Source of the DNA: TMED14 sp002167805
Lineage (GTDB): Bacteria; Bacteroidota; Bacteroidia; Flavobacteriales; Schleiferiaceae
DNA: 64,000 bases
Assembly: GCA_965655795.1 (NCBI GenBank)
Contig: CBFHHY010000002.1
Location: forward strand, 186,001 to 250,000
Reading direction: 5' to 3'
Shown here in pieces: positions 15,780-24,283 of this stretch. A model generated the notes under the pieces. That model worked only from the letters and a program-made list of their open reading frames with translations. It searched no databases and was not told the DNA's origin. Position numbers and translations under genes: made by a program. Position 1 is the stretch's first letter, and each line of letters begins with the position of its first letter.

Positions 15780-18700
15780 TCAATTTGTATTTATCAGGAC
15801 ATCTCCCGTGGTGTTTCCTTTAGAGCCACAAACTGTTTTCCATTTTGCTATCCAAAAATAGACACCAGAGGAGAGATTCCTACCTCGATAGCTTCCATCC
15901 CACAAAAAATTGGGATCAGAAGTTGTAAATACTTTTTGACCCCACCTATTAAAAACCTCTAAATTGAAAATTTCTATGGCCTCAATTCCCGTTGAGATAA
16001 TTTTAAAATCATCGTTTAATCCATCGTTATTGGGTGTAAAAACATTGGGGAATTTAAGTGAATCGATGACCGGTGAAACGACAGAGTAACTAAAAGAGGA
16101 TGAAATCCATTTATCGCAAATGCTGTCCCAAGCAAAAACCTCAACTGTGTAATCACCAGCAGTTTGAACCTGCCAAGAAACATCTGTGCCAACCAAAGTA
16201 TCAGTATTGGCTCCATGGGGGTACCAAAATAATTTTGTGGAATTTAGAGAATTCCCTGAAAAAAATATTGAGGGTAAATATGAACATGGATTTACAAAAG
16301 CCTCCGCCTCTATTTCATCCATTTCGGGATGAAATTTAATCGTAAAATTGTTCGTATCGGTTAAACCACAAATCGAATCTATCGCAACAACTGAGATATC
16401 TATGGGTTGATAATTATCATTATAATAATGATAGATTGAGTCATTATCTATATACAAATCATCATTTCCATCGCCCCAAAACACCTTATATATTTGACCC
16501 AAAGAACTGTCTACTGGGGTCAAAGAAATGAATAAAGAGCTATCACATAAATCATAATCAATTATAACATCTGCAGATAAATTTCTAGGCTCGGAGACAA
16601 ATAGATTCAAATTCTGTGTATAGCTGGTCTCACAAACTGTATCAAACCCCACTATGGAAATAGTGTAATTTCCAGATTGATTATAAAAATGTGTTTCGCC
16701 TATTGGATTATGTGCAGATGAAATTTGACCATCGCCCCAAGAGATAAAAGCCGAATCACATCGAATAGTACTACCTATCAACTCAACCAATGAATTTTCA
16801 CATATTGTATCCGACTTAACATTAAGATTTAATCTAACACTCTGCAATTCAAAAGAAATTTGAACAGCAGCCATATTGCAATTGGTTGATCCGTTAGTTG
16901 ATGAAAATGCATTATGAGGAAAAATTGGAAGATTTGAATTTCCCCCACATCCAGCACAAATTGCTTGATGAATTATTCCATTGGGATCAAAGCGAGAAGT
17001 GCCCCCATCGACATGTTCATTAGATATACCTCCGAAAAAACTGGCATATAATGGATAACCATCTCTTCCCAGTACGAGGAAATAAAAATCATTTCCATCG
17101 GTGCTATGTTGAAGGGCATTTGGAGTAACGAAAAGAGTATTTGTATTTCCAACAGTATTAGTTATACCTCCCCAGCCGGAAAAATATAAACTACCGCAAT
17201 CATCAAGCATCAAAGCTGTAGGAGATAGGTCCTGATTGGCAAAATAACCATCCCCAAATGTTTGTACTCTTAAAATGGAGTCTAAATTTTTTGAAACCCA
17301 AACAATATGCTGAGATGAATTTGATTGAGACCATGAAGTATTAATGGAGTCTATATAATTCAAATTATTACCCACAAAGACTAATGAATTCGAATCCCCA
17401 ACAGCTTTATGAGAACCTAAATAATTATGAGAAAGCAAATACCCAAAATCTCTATCTACTCCTCCGAAATAGGAACTCTTTTCAAGCTGACCTGTGTTTG
17501 AATTCACGCGAATAATCCAAGCGTCTTCATTACCACCTCTTTGCGGTTGAAATGATCCTAAATCTGCCAAGCTATCTGATTTTGAAACTCCAATGGAATA
17601 TAAATGATCTTCATTTTGAGATTCCACTGAGACCAATCCAAACAGAGCATCTAGGTTAGAGCCACCGTAATATGACGACCAAATTAAAGAATCTAAATCA
17701 AGACTCATTTTGAATAAAACACCATCTTGTCCTCCATTATAATTTACTCCCAAAGTTTGAGGAAAATCAAGTGAATTTGTACTCGAGGCGATATAAACAC
17801 CCGTTGAGGTTGTTACAATCTCGCCCCGAGCCTCATCTCCATAGTTCAAAGTTCCAAGCTCATTAATTCCATCATTTCCACTTCCACCAAAATAAGTAAG
17901 ACCCTTTTTTGTTGATCCTAATGAATCCAGTCGAAGCACAAAAATATCCGTACCTAAATTAAATGTTTGACCACCTCCAAAAGTAGCTGACCCCCCGTTA
18001 AAAGTGGTATCATAAGCATTGAATGATACACCTAAATTCGGAGATCCAGAAACGCCAAGAACATATAAATCTCCATTCTGAGATACTATCATTGAGTGGG
18101 GTTGTTCTCTATTAGACCCTCCAAAAAAGGTTCCAGAAATTAAACCAGTTCCATCAGATGTGAATAACATCAAAGCCACATCAGTTGCTCCACCAGCATA
18201 TGAACTTTGAATACCATTAAAAACTGGGAATTGCCCACCAAAAACAATCCCTCCAACCCAAGTCCTACCCCGATTATCATAAGTCGCGGTATAACCAAAA
18301 TTATCACTTATTGATCCAGAGAATGTTGAAAACCTATATACTGGATCAATGAGAACTGATTTTTTCGAAACTGGCTGCCAAACGCCATTTTTTTCTCGCC
18401 ATCTTACTTTTGACATTCCTTTTCTTGTTTTGGCAATAGGACAATCAATAATTAGTTTGCCGACAGGTAGATCAATCAATAAATGATTAGACTTTGATTC
18501 AATATCGTTCACCCCCTCAAAGCGACTTCCTAATAATTTTAATTGATCGGGTTCTTCACTAACCCATGTTGTTTTTAATTCCCCAAAATCATTAACCTCA
18601 AAAATCAAAGTAACTCCTGGATAAAGGTTTTCCATTCGCCCTTTTTTGAATCCTTTAACATTTACTCTTTCATCAGTTCCATTAATAAAAAAATTGTATA

Positions 18701-19001
18701 AGCTTGTAGTAGGCTCCATGGATACCCATTCGGTTTCTTTGCAACCCTCGAATCGTTCAGTAAAGACATAAAAATCATTTGAATCAGCAGATCCCGGACC
18801 TCTAAGAGCAAACCTCAGACCATTTTTAAGAATCCAAATTCTTGCATTATCAGTATGAAGTTGAGCATTTACCTCTTTCGGCCATTGTCCTTTATTTGGA
18901 ATAAATTGGGCTCGATTACGATCATGAATTGTAACCTGAGCATTTAAGCTTCCAGTTATAAAAATGAAAAAAAAATATCTCAATAAGAACTGAAATTGCA
19001 T
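15780..19001 (-). CDS. Large secreted protein with NKGQWP N-domain, PKD and T9SS type B tail
   Basis: 1073 residues. Signal peptide at about 1-21 (hydrophobic LLRYFFFIFITGSLNA). The following domain opens with FIPNKGQWPKEV, a common N-terminal module in Bacteroidota surface proteins (DUF7948-like). Residues about 225-700 hold a repetitive beta-rich region with recurring FFGGS/YFGGS elements, like SBBP-type repeats that build a propeller. PKD-like modules lie at about 735-815 and 820-985. The C terminus (from about 990) is type B: FPNVFTPNNDGLNDDF, LEVFNRWGQKVF, SGVYFW. It should be exported by the T9SS; adhesion is a guess. It sits 64 bases downstream of prfB. Confidence 0.88.
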   Translation of the reverse strand: MQFQFLLRYFFFIFITGSLNAQVTIHDRNRAQFIPNKGQWPKEVNAQLHTDNARIWILKNGLRFALRGPGSADSNDFYVFTERFEGCKETEWVSMEPTTSLYNFFINGTDERVNVKGFKKGRMENLYPGVTLIFEVNDFGELKTTWVSEEPDQLKLLGSRFEGVNDIESKSNHLLIDLPVGKLIIDCPIAKTRKGMSKVRWREKNGVWQPVSKKSVLIDPVYRFSTFSGSISDNFGYTATYDNRGRTWVGGIVFGGQFPVFNGIQSSYAGGATDVALMLFTSDGTGLISGTFFGGSNREQPHSMIVSQNGDLYVLGVSGSPNLGVSFNAYDTTFNGGSATFGGGQTFNLGTDIFVLRLDSLGSTKKGLTYFGGSGNDGINELGTLNYGDEARGEIVTTSTGVYIASSTNSLDFPQTLGVNYNGGQDGVLFKMSLDLDSLIWSSYYGGSNLDALFGLVSVESQNEDHLYSIGVSKSDSLADLGSFQPQRGGNEDAWIIRVNSNTGQLEKSSYFGGVDRDFGYLLSHNYLGSHKAVGDSNSLVFVGNNLNYIDSINTSWSQSNSSQHIVWVSKNLDSILRVQTFGDGYFANQDLSPTALMLDDCGSLYFSGWGGITNTVGNTNTLFVTPNALQHSTDGNDFYFLVLGRDGYPLYASFFGGISNEHVDGGTSRFDPNGIIHQAICAGCGGNSNLPIFPHNAFSSTNGSTNCNMAAVQISFELQSVRLNLNVKSDTICENSLVELIGSTIRCDSAFISWGDGQISSAHNPIGETHFYNQSGNYTISIVGFDTVCETSYTQNLNLFVSEPRNLSADVIIDYDLCDSSLFISLTPVDSSLGQIYKVFWGDGNDDLYIDNDSIYHYYNDNYQPIDISVVAIDSICGLTDTNNFTIKFHPEMDEIEAEAFVNPCSYLPSIFFSGNSLNSTKLFWYPHGANTDTLVGTDVSWQVQTAGDYTVEVFAWDSICDKWISSSFSYSVVSPVIDSLKFPNVFTPNNDGLNDDFKIISTGIEAIEIFNLEVFNRWGQKVFTTSDPNFLWDGSYRGRNLSSGVYFWIAKWKTVCGSKGNTTGDVLINTN

Positions 19002-19065
19002 AATTGGTAAGTTACAAAAGTGAGCAATTTGTTTAGTACACCTCCTAACATCTTATTTAAAAAGA

Positions 19066-20175
19066 CTATTCAGTTTCAAAATCCTTATTTATAGTTCCAT
19101 CCGCCATCAAAAAAGCTTTCAAAAACCCATCAATATTTCCATCAAGAACTGAATCTGGATCTGAAGACTCTAAGGAGGTCCGTACATCTTTTACTAGTTT
19201 ATATGGGTGAAGTACATAGTTCCGAATTTGTGAGCCCCATTCAATCTTCATTTTTCCAGCTTCAATATCATCGCGGTGAGCTAATTTCTTTTTAAGCTCA
19301 ATCTCATAAAGTTGAGATTTCAGCATTTGCATCGCTCGTGCCCGATTGTCATGCTGCGATCGAGTTTCCGAACATTGAATCTGAATACCCGATGGTTTGT
19401 GATTTAGCTGTACTTTGGTTTCAACCTTATTTACGTTTTGCCCTCCAGCACCACTTGAACGTGCCGTAGTGATTTCGATATCGGCAGGATTGATCTCAAT
19501 TTGAATGGTATCATCTATAAGTGGGTAAACATAAACTGAGACAAAAGATGTGTGTCTTTTTGCATTACTATCAAAAGGACTTATTCTAACTAATCTGTGA
19601 ACTCCATTTTCTCCTTTCAAATAGCCAAAAACATAATCTCCATCAATCTCAAGAGTCACAGTTTTTACCCCAGCGACATCCCCTTCCTGAAAGTTTAATT
19701 CTCGGACTTTATGCTTGTTTCGCTCAGCCCATCTCAGATACATTCTCATCAACATCCCAGCCCAGTCACAAGACTCCGTACCTCCAGCACCTGCTGTAAT
19801 TTGAATAACACAAGATAATTTATCCTCTTCTCCTGATAGCATATTTCTGAATTCCATGTCACCAAGCTCATCTTCAAACTTCTGAACTGCTTGATTAACC
19901 TCTAATTCTGAAAGCCCCCCCTCCTTAAAAAAATCTATTGATAATTCCACTTCATTATATAGAGACTCTATTCTTTGGTATCCTTCAATCCAATATTTTA
20001 TCTCACGAATATTCCTCATGACTGCCTCAGCTTTAGATGAATCATTCCAAAAATTAGGATCTAGAGTTAACTCCTCCTCATTCCGCAATTTGATTTTTTG
20101 TTCCTCAATATGAATGGTTTTCTTGAGGGCATTTAAACGAGATTTATAACCTTTGAGTTGATCATTTGAAATCAT
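19066..20175 (-). CDS. prfB: Peptide chain release factor 2
   Basis: 369 residues; recognises UAA and UGA and triggers peptide release. SPF recognition motif in RISPFDSNAKRHTSF (about residue 205) and catalytic GGQ in SSGAGGQNVNK (about 250). The reading frame is continuous from ATG 20175 through the region where many prfB genes carry an in-frame UGA with a +1 shift (before the DPNFWND segment), so this copy has no programmed frameshift. An exact -7 box ends four bases before the ATG. Confidence 0.95.
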   Translation of the reverse strand: MISNDQLKGYKSRLNALKKTIHIEEQKIKLRNEEELTLDPNFWNDSSKAEAVMRNIREIKYWIEGYQRIESLYNEVELSIDFFKEGGLSELEVNQAVQKFEDELGDMEFRNMLSGEEDKLSCVIQITAGAGGTESCDWAGMLMRMYLRWAERNKHKVRELNFQEGDVAGVKTVTLEIDGDYVFGYLKGENGVHRLVRISPFDSNAKRHTSFVSVYVYPLIDDTIQIEINPADIEITTARSSGAGGQNVNKVETKVQLNHKPSGIQIQCSETRSQHDNRARAMQMLKSQLYEIELKKKLAHRDDIEAGKMKIEWGSQIRNYVLHPYKLVKDVRTSLESSDPDSVLDGNIDGFLKAFLMADGTINKDFETE

Positions 20176-20179
20176 ATGA

Positions 20180-20187
20180 CAAAAGTA
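20180..20187 (-). promoter_or_regulatory. -7 box of prfB, four bases from the ATG
   Basis: TACTTTTG on the minus strand (exact TAnnTTTG) with four bases between its last G and the prfB ATG. Transcription would begin at or next to the start codon, giving a leaderless mRNA. Confidence 0.6.
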
Positions 20188-20197
20188 AGGCGATCAC

Positions 20198-20205
20198 TAC
20201 CTTGG
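20198..20205 (+). promoter_or_regulatory. -7 box of ltaE, four bases from the ATG
   Basis: TACCTTGG, one mismatch from TAnnTTTG, with four bases before the ltaE ATG at 20210. With the prfB box it forms a divergent promoter pair in a 34-base gap. Confidence 0.45.
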
Positions 20206-20209
20206 TACC

Positions 20210-21247
20210 ATGAAAAATTCTATTGCTGATTTTCGTTCAGATACTGTAACAAGGCCATCAAAGGGTATGCTTAATGCTATGCAGAAAGCACTCATAGGTG
20301 ATGATGTATTGGGTGATGACCCAACTGTGAAATATTTAGAAAGTATGGCATCAGAGATATTTGGGATGGAAGCAGGTTTATTTTGCCCGTCAGGAACGAT
20401 GACTAACCAAATAGCAATCAATGTCCACTGTAATCCAGGAGAGGAATTAATTTGCTCGCCATTATCTCACATCTATAACTATGAAGGCGGCGGAGTTGCG
20501 TTTAATTCGGGCGTGCAAATAAGAACTGCTGGGGACAAATATGGAAGAATTTCAGCTGAGGAAGTAGAAAGTCTAATTCAACCTGAGATAGATGTTCATG
20601 CGGCCCAAACAAGCTTAATTGTTGTGGAAAACACCTCTAATAAAGGTGGAGGAACCTGCCTGGGATTACCGCTACTAAGAGAAATATCCAATATTTCTAA
20701 AAAATATGGTATCAATTATCATCTAGATGGGGCAAGACTATTTAATGCAATGGTCAGAGATAATGAAACTCCAAAACAATATGATTTCTTCGACTCGATT
20801 TCGATTTGTCTAAGCAAAGGGCTCGGTGCTCCAATAGGATCCTTACTACTCAGCAATAAAGACTTCATTGAGCAAGGACGAAGAGTAAGAAAAAGGCTAG
20901 GTGGTGGAATGAGGCAAAGTGGGTATTTAGCTGCCGCTGGAATATATGCTCTAAAAAATAACATTAATCGACTTGGTGAAGATCACTTGCTAGCCCAAAA
21001 GATTAAAGACATTTTAAAAGAATTAGATTATATAGCAGAAATAAAACCTGTCCAAAGTAATATCATATTGTTCAGAGTGATTAAGTCTATAAATCCCTCC
21101 GACCTATTCAATCATTTACAGAAAAATGGAGTTTATATTATTCTAATGGATAAAGAATGGATGCGAATTGTGACCCATCTAGATATTTCTAAAAAACATT
21201 TCCAAATGTTATCTGAAAGTCTTTATTCCTTTTCTTCTAAGATTTGA
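20210..21247 (+). CDS. ltaE: Low-specificity threonine aldolase
   Basis: 345-residue PLP enzyme cleaving threonine or allo-threonine to glycine and acetaldehyde. FRSDTVTRPS at the N terminus, GDDVLGDDPTV (about residue 31), FCPSGTMTNQIA (about 59), YHLDGARLFNA (about 171) with the PLP-interacting Asp, and SKGLGAPIGS (about 202) with the Schiff-base Lys. All match the beta-eliminating lyase/LtaE group. The last 25 bases overlap the 3' end of recX on the other strand. Confidence 0.92.
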   Translation: MKNSIADFRSDTVTRPSKGMLNAMQKALIGDDVLGDDPTVKYLESMASEIFGMEAGLFCPSGTMTNQIAINVHCNPGEELICSPLSHIYNYEGGGVAFNSGVQIRTAGDKYGRISAEEVESLIQPEIDVHAAQTSLIVVENTSNKGGGTCLGLPLLREISNISKKYGINYHLDGARLFNAMVRDNETPKQYDFFDSISICLSKGLGAPIGSLLLSNKDFIEQGRRVRKRLGGGMRQSGYLAAAGIYALKNNINRLGEDHLLAQKIKDILKELDYIAEIKPVQSNIILFRVIKSINPSDLFNHLQKNGVYIILMDKEWMRIVTHLDISKKHFQMLSESLYSFSSKI

Positions 21248-21684
21248 AATATTAGTTCCTTTTCAAAACCTTTATTTGAAAAATACTTCACTAGTTGATA
21301 TTTATTTTTCGAGCTATTTCTGAGATAATATTTAGAAATCAAATCACTCAATGTTTTTGAATAATCATTTTCATCAATCTCAGAGATTCCAATTTCAATG
21401 CATCTATTGGAGATTCCTTTTGCCATAAGGTGTTTCTTAATTTTTAGACGCCCCCATTTTTTTATATTAAATTTTCCTCTGGAAAATGAACGAGAAAACC
21501 TCTCTTCGGAAAGATAGCCTTCTGAAATCAGCACCGAAATAATCTCATTAATTGAGGGCTCAGGTAAACCCATCTTTGTCAGACGCATTTTGACCTCCAA
21601 TTGACATCTATCCTGGTAAGTACAATATTTTTTGATGACGTCCTTAGCAACGTCGTGATCAAAAATTTTCTTATTCTGAAACAT
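21223..21684 (-). CDS. recX: RecX-family regulatory protein
   Basis: 153-residue helical protein of three-helix repeats, as in RecX, which modulates RecA filaments. Recognisable pieces are KKYCTYQDRCQLEVKMRL (about 17-35), LISEGYLSEERFSRSFSRGKF (about 52-72) with the conserved Y-L-x-E-R-F-A-R-x-F-x-x-x-K pattern, and WGRLKIKKHLMAKGI. The gene is 45 bases downstream of rng and about 26 kb away from recA, so unlike many bacteria it is not recA-linked. It overlaps ltaE tail to tail by 25 bases. Confidence 0.85.
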   Translation of the reverse strand: MFQNKKIFDHDVAKDVIKKYCTYQDRCQLEVKMRLTKMGLPEPSINEIISVLISEGYLSEERFSRSFSRGKFNIKKWGRLKIKKHLMAKGISNRCIEIGISEIDENDYSKTLSDLISKYYLRNSSKNKYQLVKYFSNKGFEKELIFQILEEKE

Positions 21685-21729
21685 TTAAAGTAAAAATAGT
21701 TCAAGCAAAAAAATTGCTCAAACCATTTT

Positions 21730-23280
21730 TTAACCTAATTTTTGATTCCTTGAATCAGCAAATCGATATTCTAGCATCTTAAAAGCATCTCTGTCAACAA
21801 CTTCTAATCGCATTCCATACAAACGAGACCATTTTTTAAATCTACGATTCCATAAATATCCAGTTGTCAAGTATGCGTGAATGAATGGATGTACATGAAG
21901 ATAAACGGTTTCATTTCTACCCTTTGACTTCATTCTACTAACAATTTGATCAAATTTTTGCTCAAGAGCAGTAATCATCGTAATCGGTGCTTCAACGAGA
22001 CTATCAGGGTTCTCTTCTTTAGTCTCTATCCTTTTCGCAGGTCGGACTCTTTGTCTTGTAATCTCAATTAAACCAAACTTAGAAGGAGGAAGTATCTTAT
22101 GACGGGCTCTATCATCAGACATTACTTCTTTCATCTTCTCAAATAGCGCTTTTCTATGTTCAGAAGTATTCATATCTATAAAATCAATACAAATTATCCC
22201 TCCCATATCGCGAAGTCTCAATTGTCTTCCAATCTCCTCAGCGGCCATTAGGTTTACAGCCAAAGCATTTTCCTCTTGACTTTCACCTTTTCTTGAACGA
22301 TTACCACTATTCACATCAATGACATGCATCGCTTCTGTATGTTCAATAATCAAATAAGTGCCTTTGCCCATATTTACTGTCCTTCCAAAAGAAGACTTTA
22401 GTTGTCGATCAACCCCATATTGCTGAAATATTGGTACTGCTGAATTGTGAAATTTTACTATTGAGGCCTTTTCTGGCGCAATCGAAACAATAAAGTCTTT
22501 GATTTCATTGTGAAGATTCTCATCATCAACTACAATTTGGTCAAAAGAGTCATTAAAAACATCTCTTAGATAAGCACTGGCTCTGTTCATCTCTTGCAAA
22601 ACACATTTTTTAGGCTTTGCATTACGTAAATTTCTATGAAGAATTTTCCACCTCTTCAATAAATCGGCTAAATCAGCCTTTAAATCTTTTGGTGATGCAC
22701 CATCAGCGACGGTGCGAACAATCACGCCAAATCCTTTTGGGCGCATTGCTTGAACAAGCTTACGCAGTCTATCCTTCTCTTTTCTTTCACGGATTTTCTG
22801 AGACACGGATATTCTATCCGTAAATGGAACTAGAACAATAAATCTTCCAGCAATCGAAATCTCAGATGTAACCCTTGGACCTTTGGTCGAAATAGGTTCC
22901 TTTACTACTTGAACCAGGGCTTCGTTTCCAGGTTTAAGAACATTATCCATATCTCCATCTTTCTTTATTTGAGGAAGGAGCCCGAAATCAGCAATGTTTG
23001 AAGACTGTTTTCCGAGATGAACTTTTTTATTAAAGGATAACCATGAAGAAATTTGTGGTCCTAAGTCGTGATAATGTAGAAAGGCATCTTTTTCATATCC
23101 TACATCAATAAAAGCAGCATTTAAACTGGTTGCGAGCTTTCGCACCTGGCCTAAATAAACATCGCCAACAGAAAATTGCTGTTTGGCATCTTCATTGACT
23201 AACTCGACTAGGCGACCGTTCTTCAGAAGGGAAATAACTGCGTTCGACTCATTCGATTGAATGATTAACTCGGTACGCAT
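21730..23280 (-). CDS. rng: Ribonuclease G/E family
   Basis: 516-residue endoribonuclease of the RNase E/G family, acting on rRNA precursors and mRNA. The N-terminal S1-like region starts GDVYLGQVRKL (about 39). The catalytic core has IEHTEAMHVIDVNSG (about 320) and GGIICIDFIDM (about 358), whose Asp residues bind Mg2+, and ends with LIEITRQRVRP (about 405). The CPxCxG zinc-link that follows in RNase E and many RNase G proteins is replaced by a cysteine-free segment. It follows the COX24-like mini-gene by 12 bases. Confidence 0.93.
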   Translation of the reverse strand: MRTELIIQSNESNAVISLLKNGRLVELVNEDAKQQFSVGDVYLGQVRKLATSLNAAFIDVGYEKDAFLHYHDLGPQISSWLSFNKKVHLGKQSSNIADFGLLPQIKKDGDMDNVLKPGNEALVQVVKEPISTKGPRVTSEISIAGRFIVLVPFTDRISVSQKIRERKEKDRLRKLVQAMRPKGFGVIVRTVADGASPKDLKADLADLLKRWKILHRNLRNAKPKKCVLQEMNRASAYLRDVFNDSFDQIVVDDENLHNEIKDFIVSIAPEKASIVKFHNSAVPIFQQYGVDRQLKSSFGRTVNMGKGTYLIIEHTEAMHVIDVNSGNRSRKGESQEENALAVNLMAAEEIGRQLRLRDMGGIICIDFIDMNTSEHRKALFEKMKEVMSDDRARHKILPPSKFGLIEITRQRVRPAKRIETKEENPDSLVEAPITMITALEQKFDQIVSRMKSKGRNETVYLHVHPFIHAYLTTGYLWNRRFKKWSRLYGMRLEVVDRDAFKMLEYRFADSRNQKLG

Positions 23281-23292
23281 AACTAAATCTAT

Positions 23293-23382
23293 TTATTTCT
23301 TCTTGTGACGGTTTTTGCGCAAGCGCTTTTTCCTTTTATGTGTTGCCATCTTATGGCGTTTTCTTTTTTTACCGCTAGGCAT
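23293..23382 (-). CDS. AURKAIP1/COX24-like mini-protein (29 aa)
   Basis: 29 residues, extremely basic (mostly Lys, Arg, His), starting MPSGKKRKRHKMATHKRK and ending NRHKKK. It matches the short Bacteroidota proteins annotated as AURKAIP1/COX24 domain-containing, related to the C terminus of mitochondrial ribosomal protein mS38, so it is probably ribosome-associated. It is preceded by a TPR gene (25 bases) and followed by rng (12 bases). Too short for ordinary ORF calling. The start ATG at 23382 is the only one in frame upstream. Confidence 0.88.
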   Translation of the reverse strand: MPSGKKRKRHKMATHKRKKRLRKNRHKKK

Positions 23383-23407
23383 AATATTATTTATTTAAAT
23401 GAAACAA

Positions 23408-23911
23408 TCATTGAACTTCTTTGACTTCCGATTGAATTTCCCCTTGATAGCTCTCCAATAGAGTTCTCAATTCAGAGTCACGGGATGAATTAGGAAACAA
23501 TTCCAGATAATTTTTTAAATCTTCAACTGCACCATTTTTCTCTCCTTTTTGGAACCGAGCTATTGCCAAAGATTCTATGGCATACTCATCTGATGAGTTA
23601 ATTCTAAGTACTTTTTTAAAACGATCAATAGCTTTATTCCACTGTCCGGACATAATTGAAAACTGTCCTAGATAGAATTGTGCATCACGATGATTAGAAT
23701 CAACTTCGACAACTTCCCGGAGGGCAAAAATTGCTTCCATGGGGTTACCTTCTCCTGACTCAATCATTTTTACCGCTGATCGAACTTTAGTATCTAATAT
23801 ATTTTGATTTGTATTTTTATCTGAAAACTCTTTTGAAACATTAGGAAATACAAGAACCATAGACATTATAATGCCTACTAGAGTTATTGCTAAAATCCCA
23901 GAACGTTTCAT
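23408..23911 (-). CDS. Membrane-anchored TPR protein
   Basis: 167 residues: a short basic N terminus, one transmembrane helix (about 5-24, ILAITLVGIIMSMVLVF) and tetratricopeptide repeats at about 75-145 (AQFYLGQFSIMSGQWNKAIDRFKKVL and the following AIESLAIARFQKGEKNGAVEDLKNYL pattern, shown here only as landmarks). It probably acts as a protein-interaction scaffold on the outer face of the inner membrane. It begins one base after the HU stop and lies upstream of the COX24-like gene and rng. Confidence 0.8.
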   Translation of the reverse strand: MKRSGILAITLVGIIMSMVLVFPNVSKEFSDKNTNQNILDTKVRSAVKMIESGEGNPMEAIFALREVVEVDSNHRDAQFYLGQFSIMSGQWNKAIDRFKKVLRINSSDEYAIESLAIARFQKGEKNGAVEDLKNYLELFPNSSRDSELRTLLESYQGEIQSEVKEVQ

Positions 23912-23912
23912 T

Positions 23913-24203
23913 TTATTTTACGGACACATTACTCTTCACCTGGTCAGCAAAAACTTTTGCTGGCTTAAAAGCCGGAATATAGTGAGCTGGTATTATTAAT
24001 GTAGTATTTTTTGAAATATTTCTTCCTGTTTTCTCTGCTCTCTTTTTGAGTATAAAACTTCCAAAACCTCTTAAATATACATTTTCGCCAGACTCCATGT
24101 TCGTCTTCACTTCATGCATGAAATTTTCTACAACCGCTAAAACATCTGACTTTTCCATTCCAGTTCTGTCAGCAATTTTAGTAACGATATCCGCTTTTGT
24201 CAT
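23913..24203 (-). CDS. HU/IHF-family DNA-binding protein
   Basis: 96-residue histone-like protein that bends DNA. Typical HU features: MTKADIVTKIADRTG start, ALxVVExF-type helix, GENVYLRGFGSF (about 43) and the arm with KNTTLIIPAHYIPAFKPAK. The upstream frame is open for 27 more codons, but the HU family begins at MTKADIV, and the exact TAACTTTG box at 24254-24261 lies 50 bases before this ATG, so I start at 24203. First gene of HU-TPR-COX24-rng(-recX). Confidence 0.93.
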   Translation of the reverse strand: MTKADIVTKIADRTGMEKSDVLAVVENFMHEVKTNMESGENVYLRGFGSFILKKRAEKTGRNISKNTTLIIPAHYIPAFKPAKVFADQVKSNVSVK

Positions 24204-24253
24204 ATTGATTAATTTTGATGTTAGCCCTTTAAAAGGGTTTAAATTAGCGGCCG

Positions 24254-24261
24254 CAAAGTTA
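24254..24261 (-). promoter_or_regulatory. -7 box of the HU operon
   Basis: TAACTTTG on the minus strand, exact TAnnTTTG, 50 bases before the HU ATG. It excludes the longer HU reading frame starting at 24284, which would begin upstream of the promoter. Confidence 0.6.
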
Positions 24262-24283
24262 TGTAATTGAGAACGATTCGACA

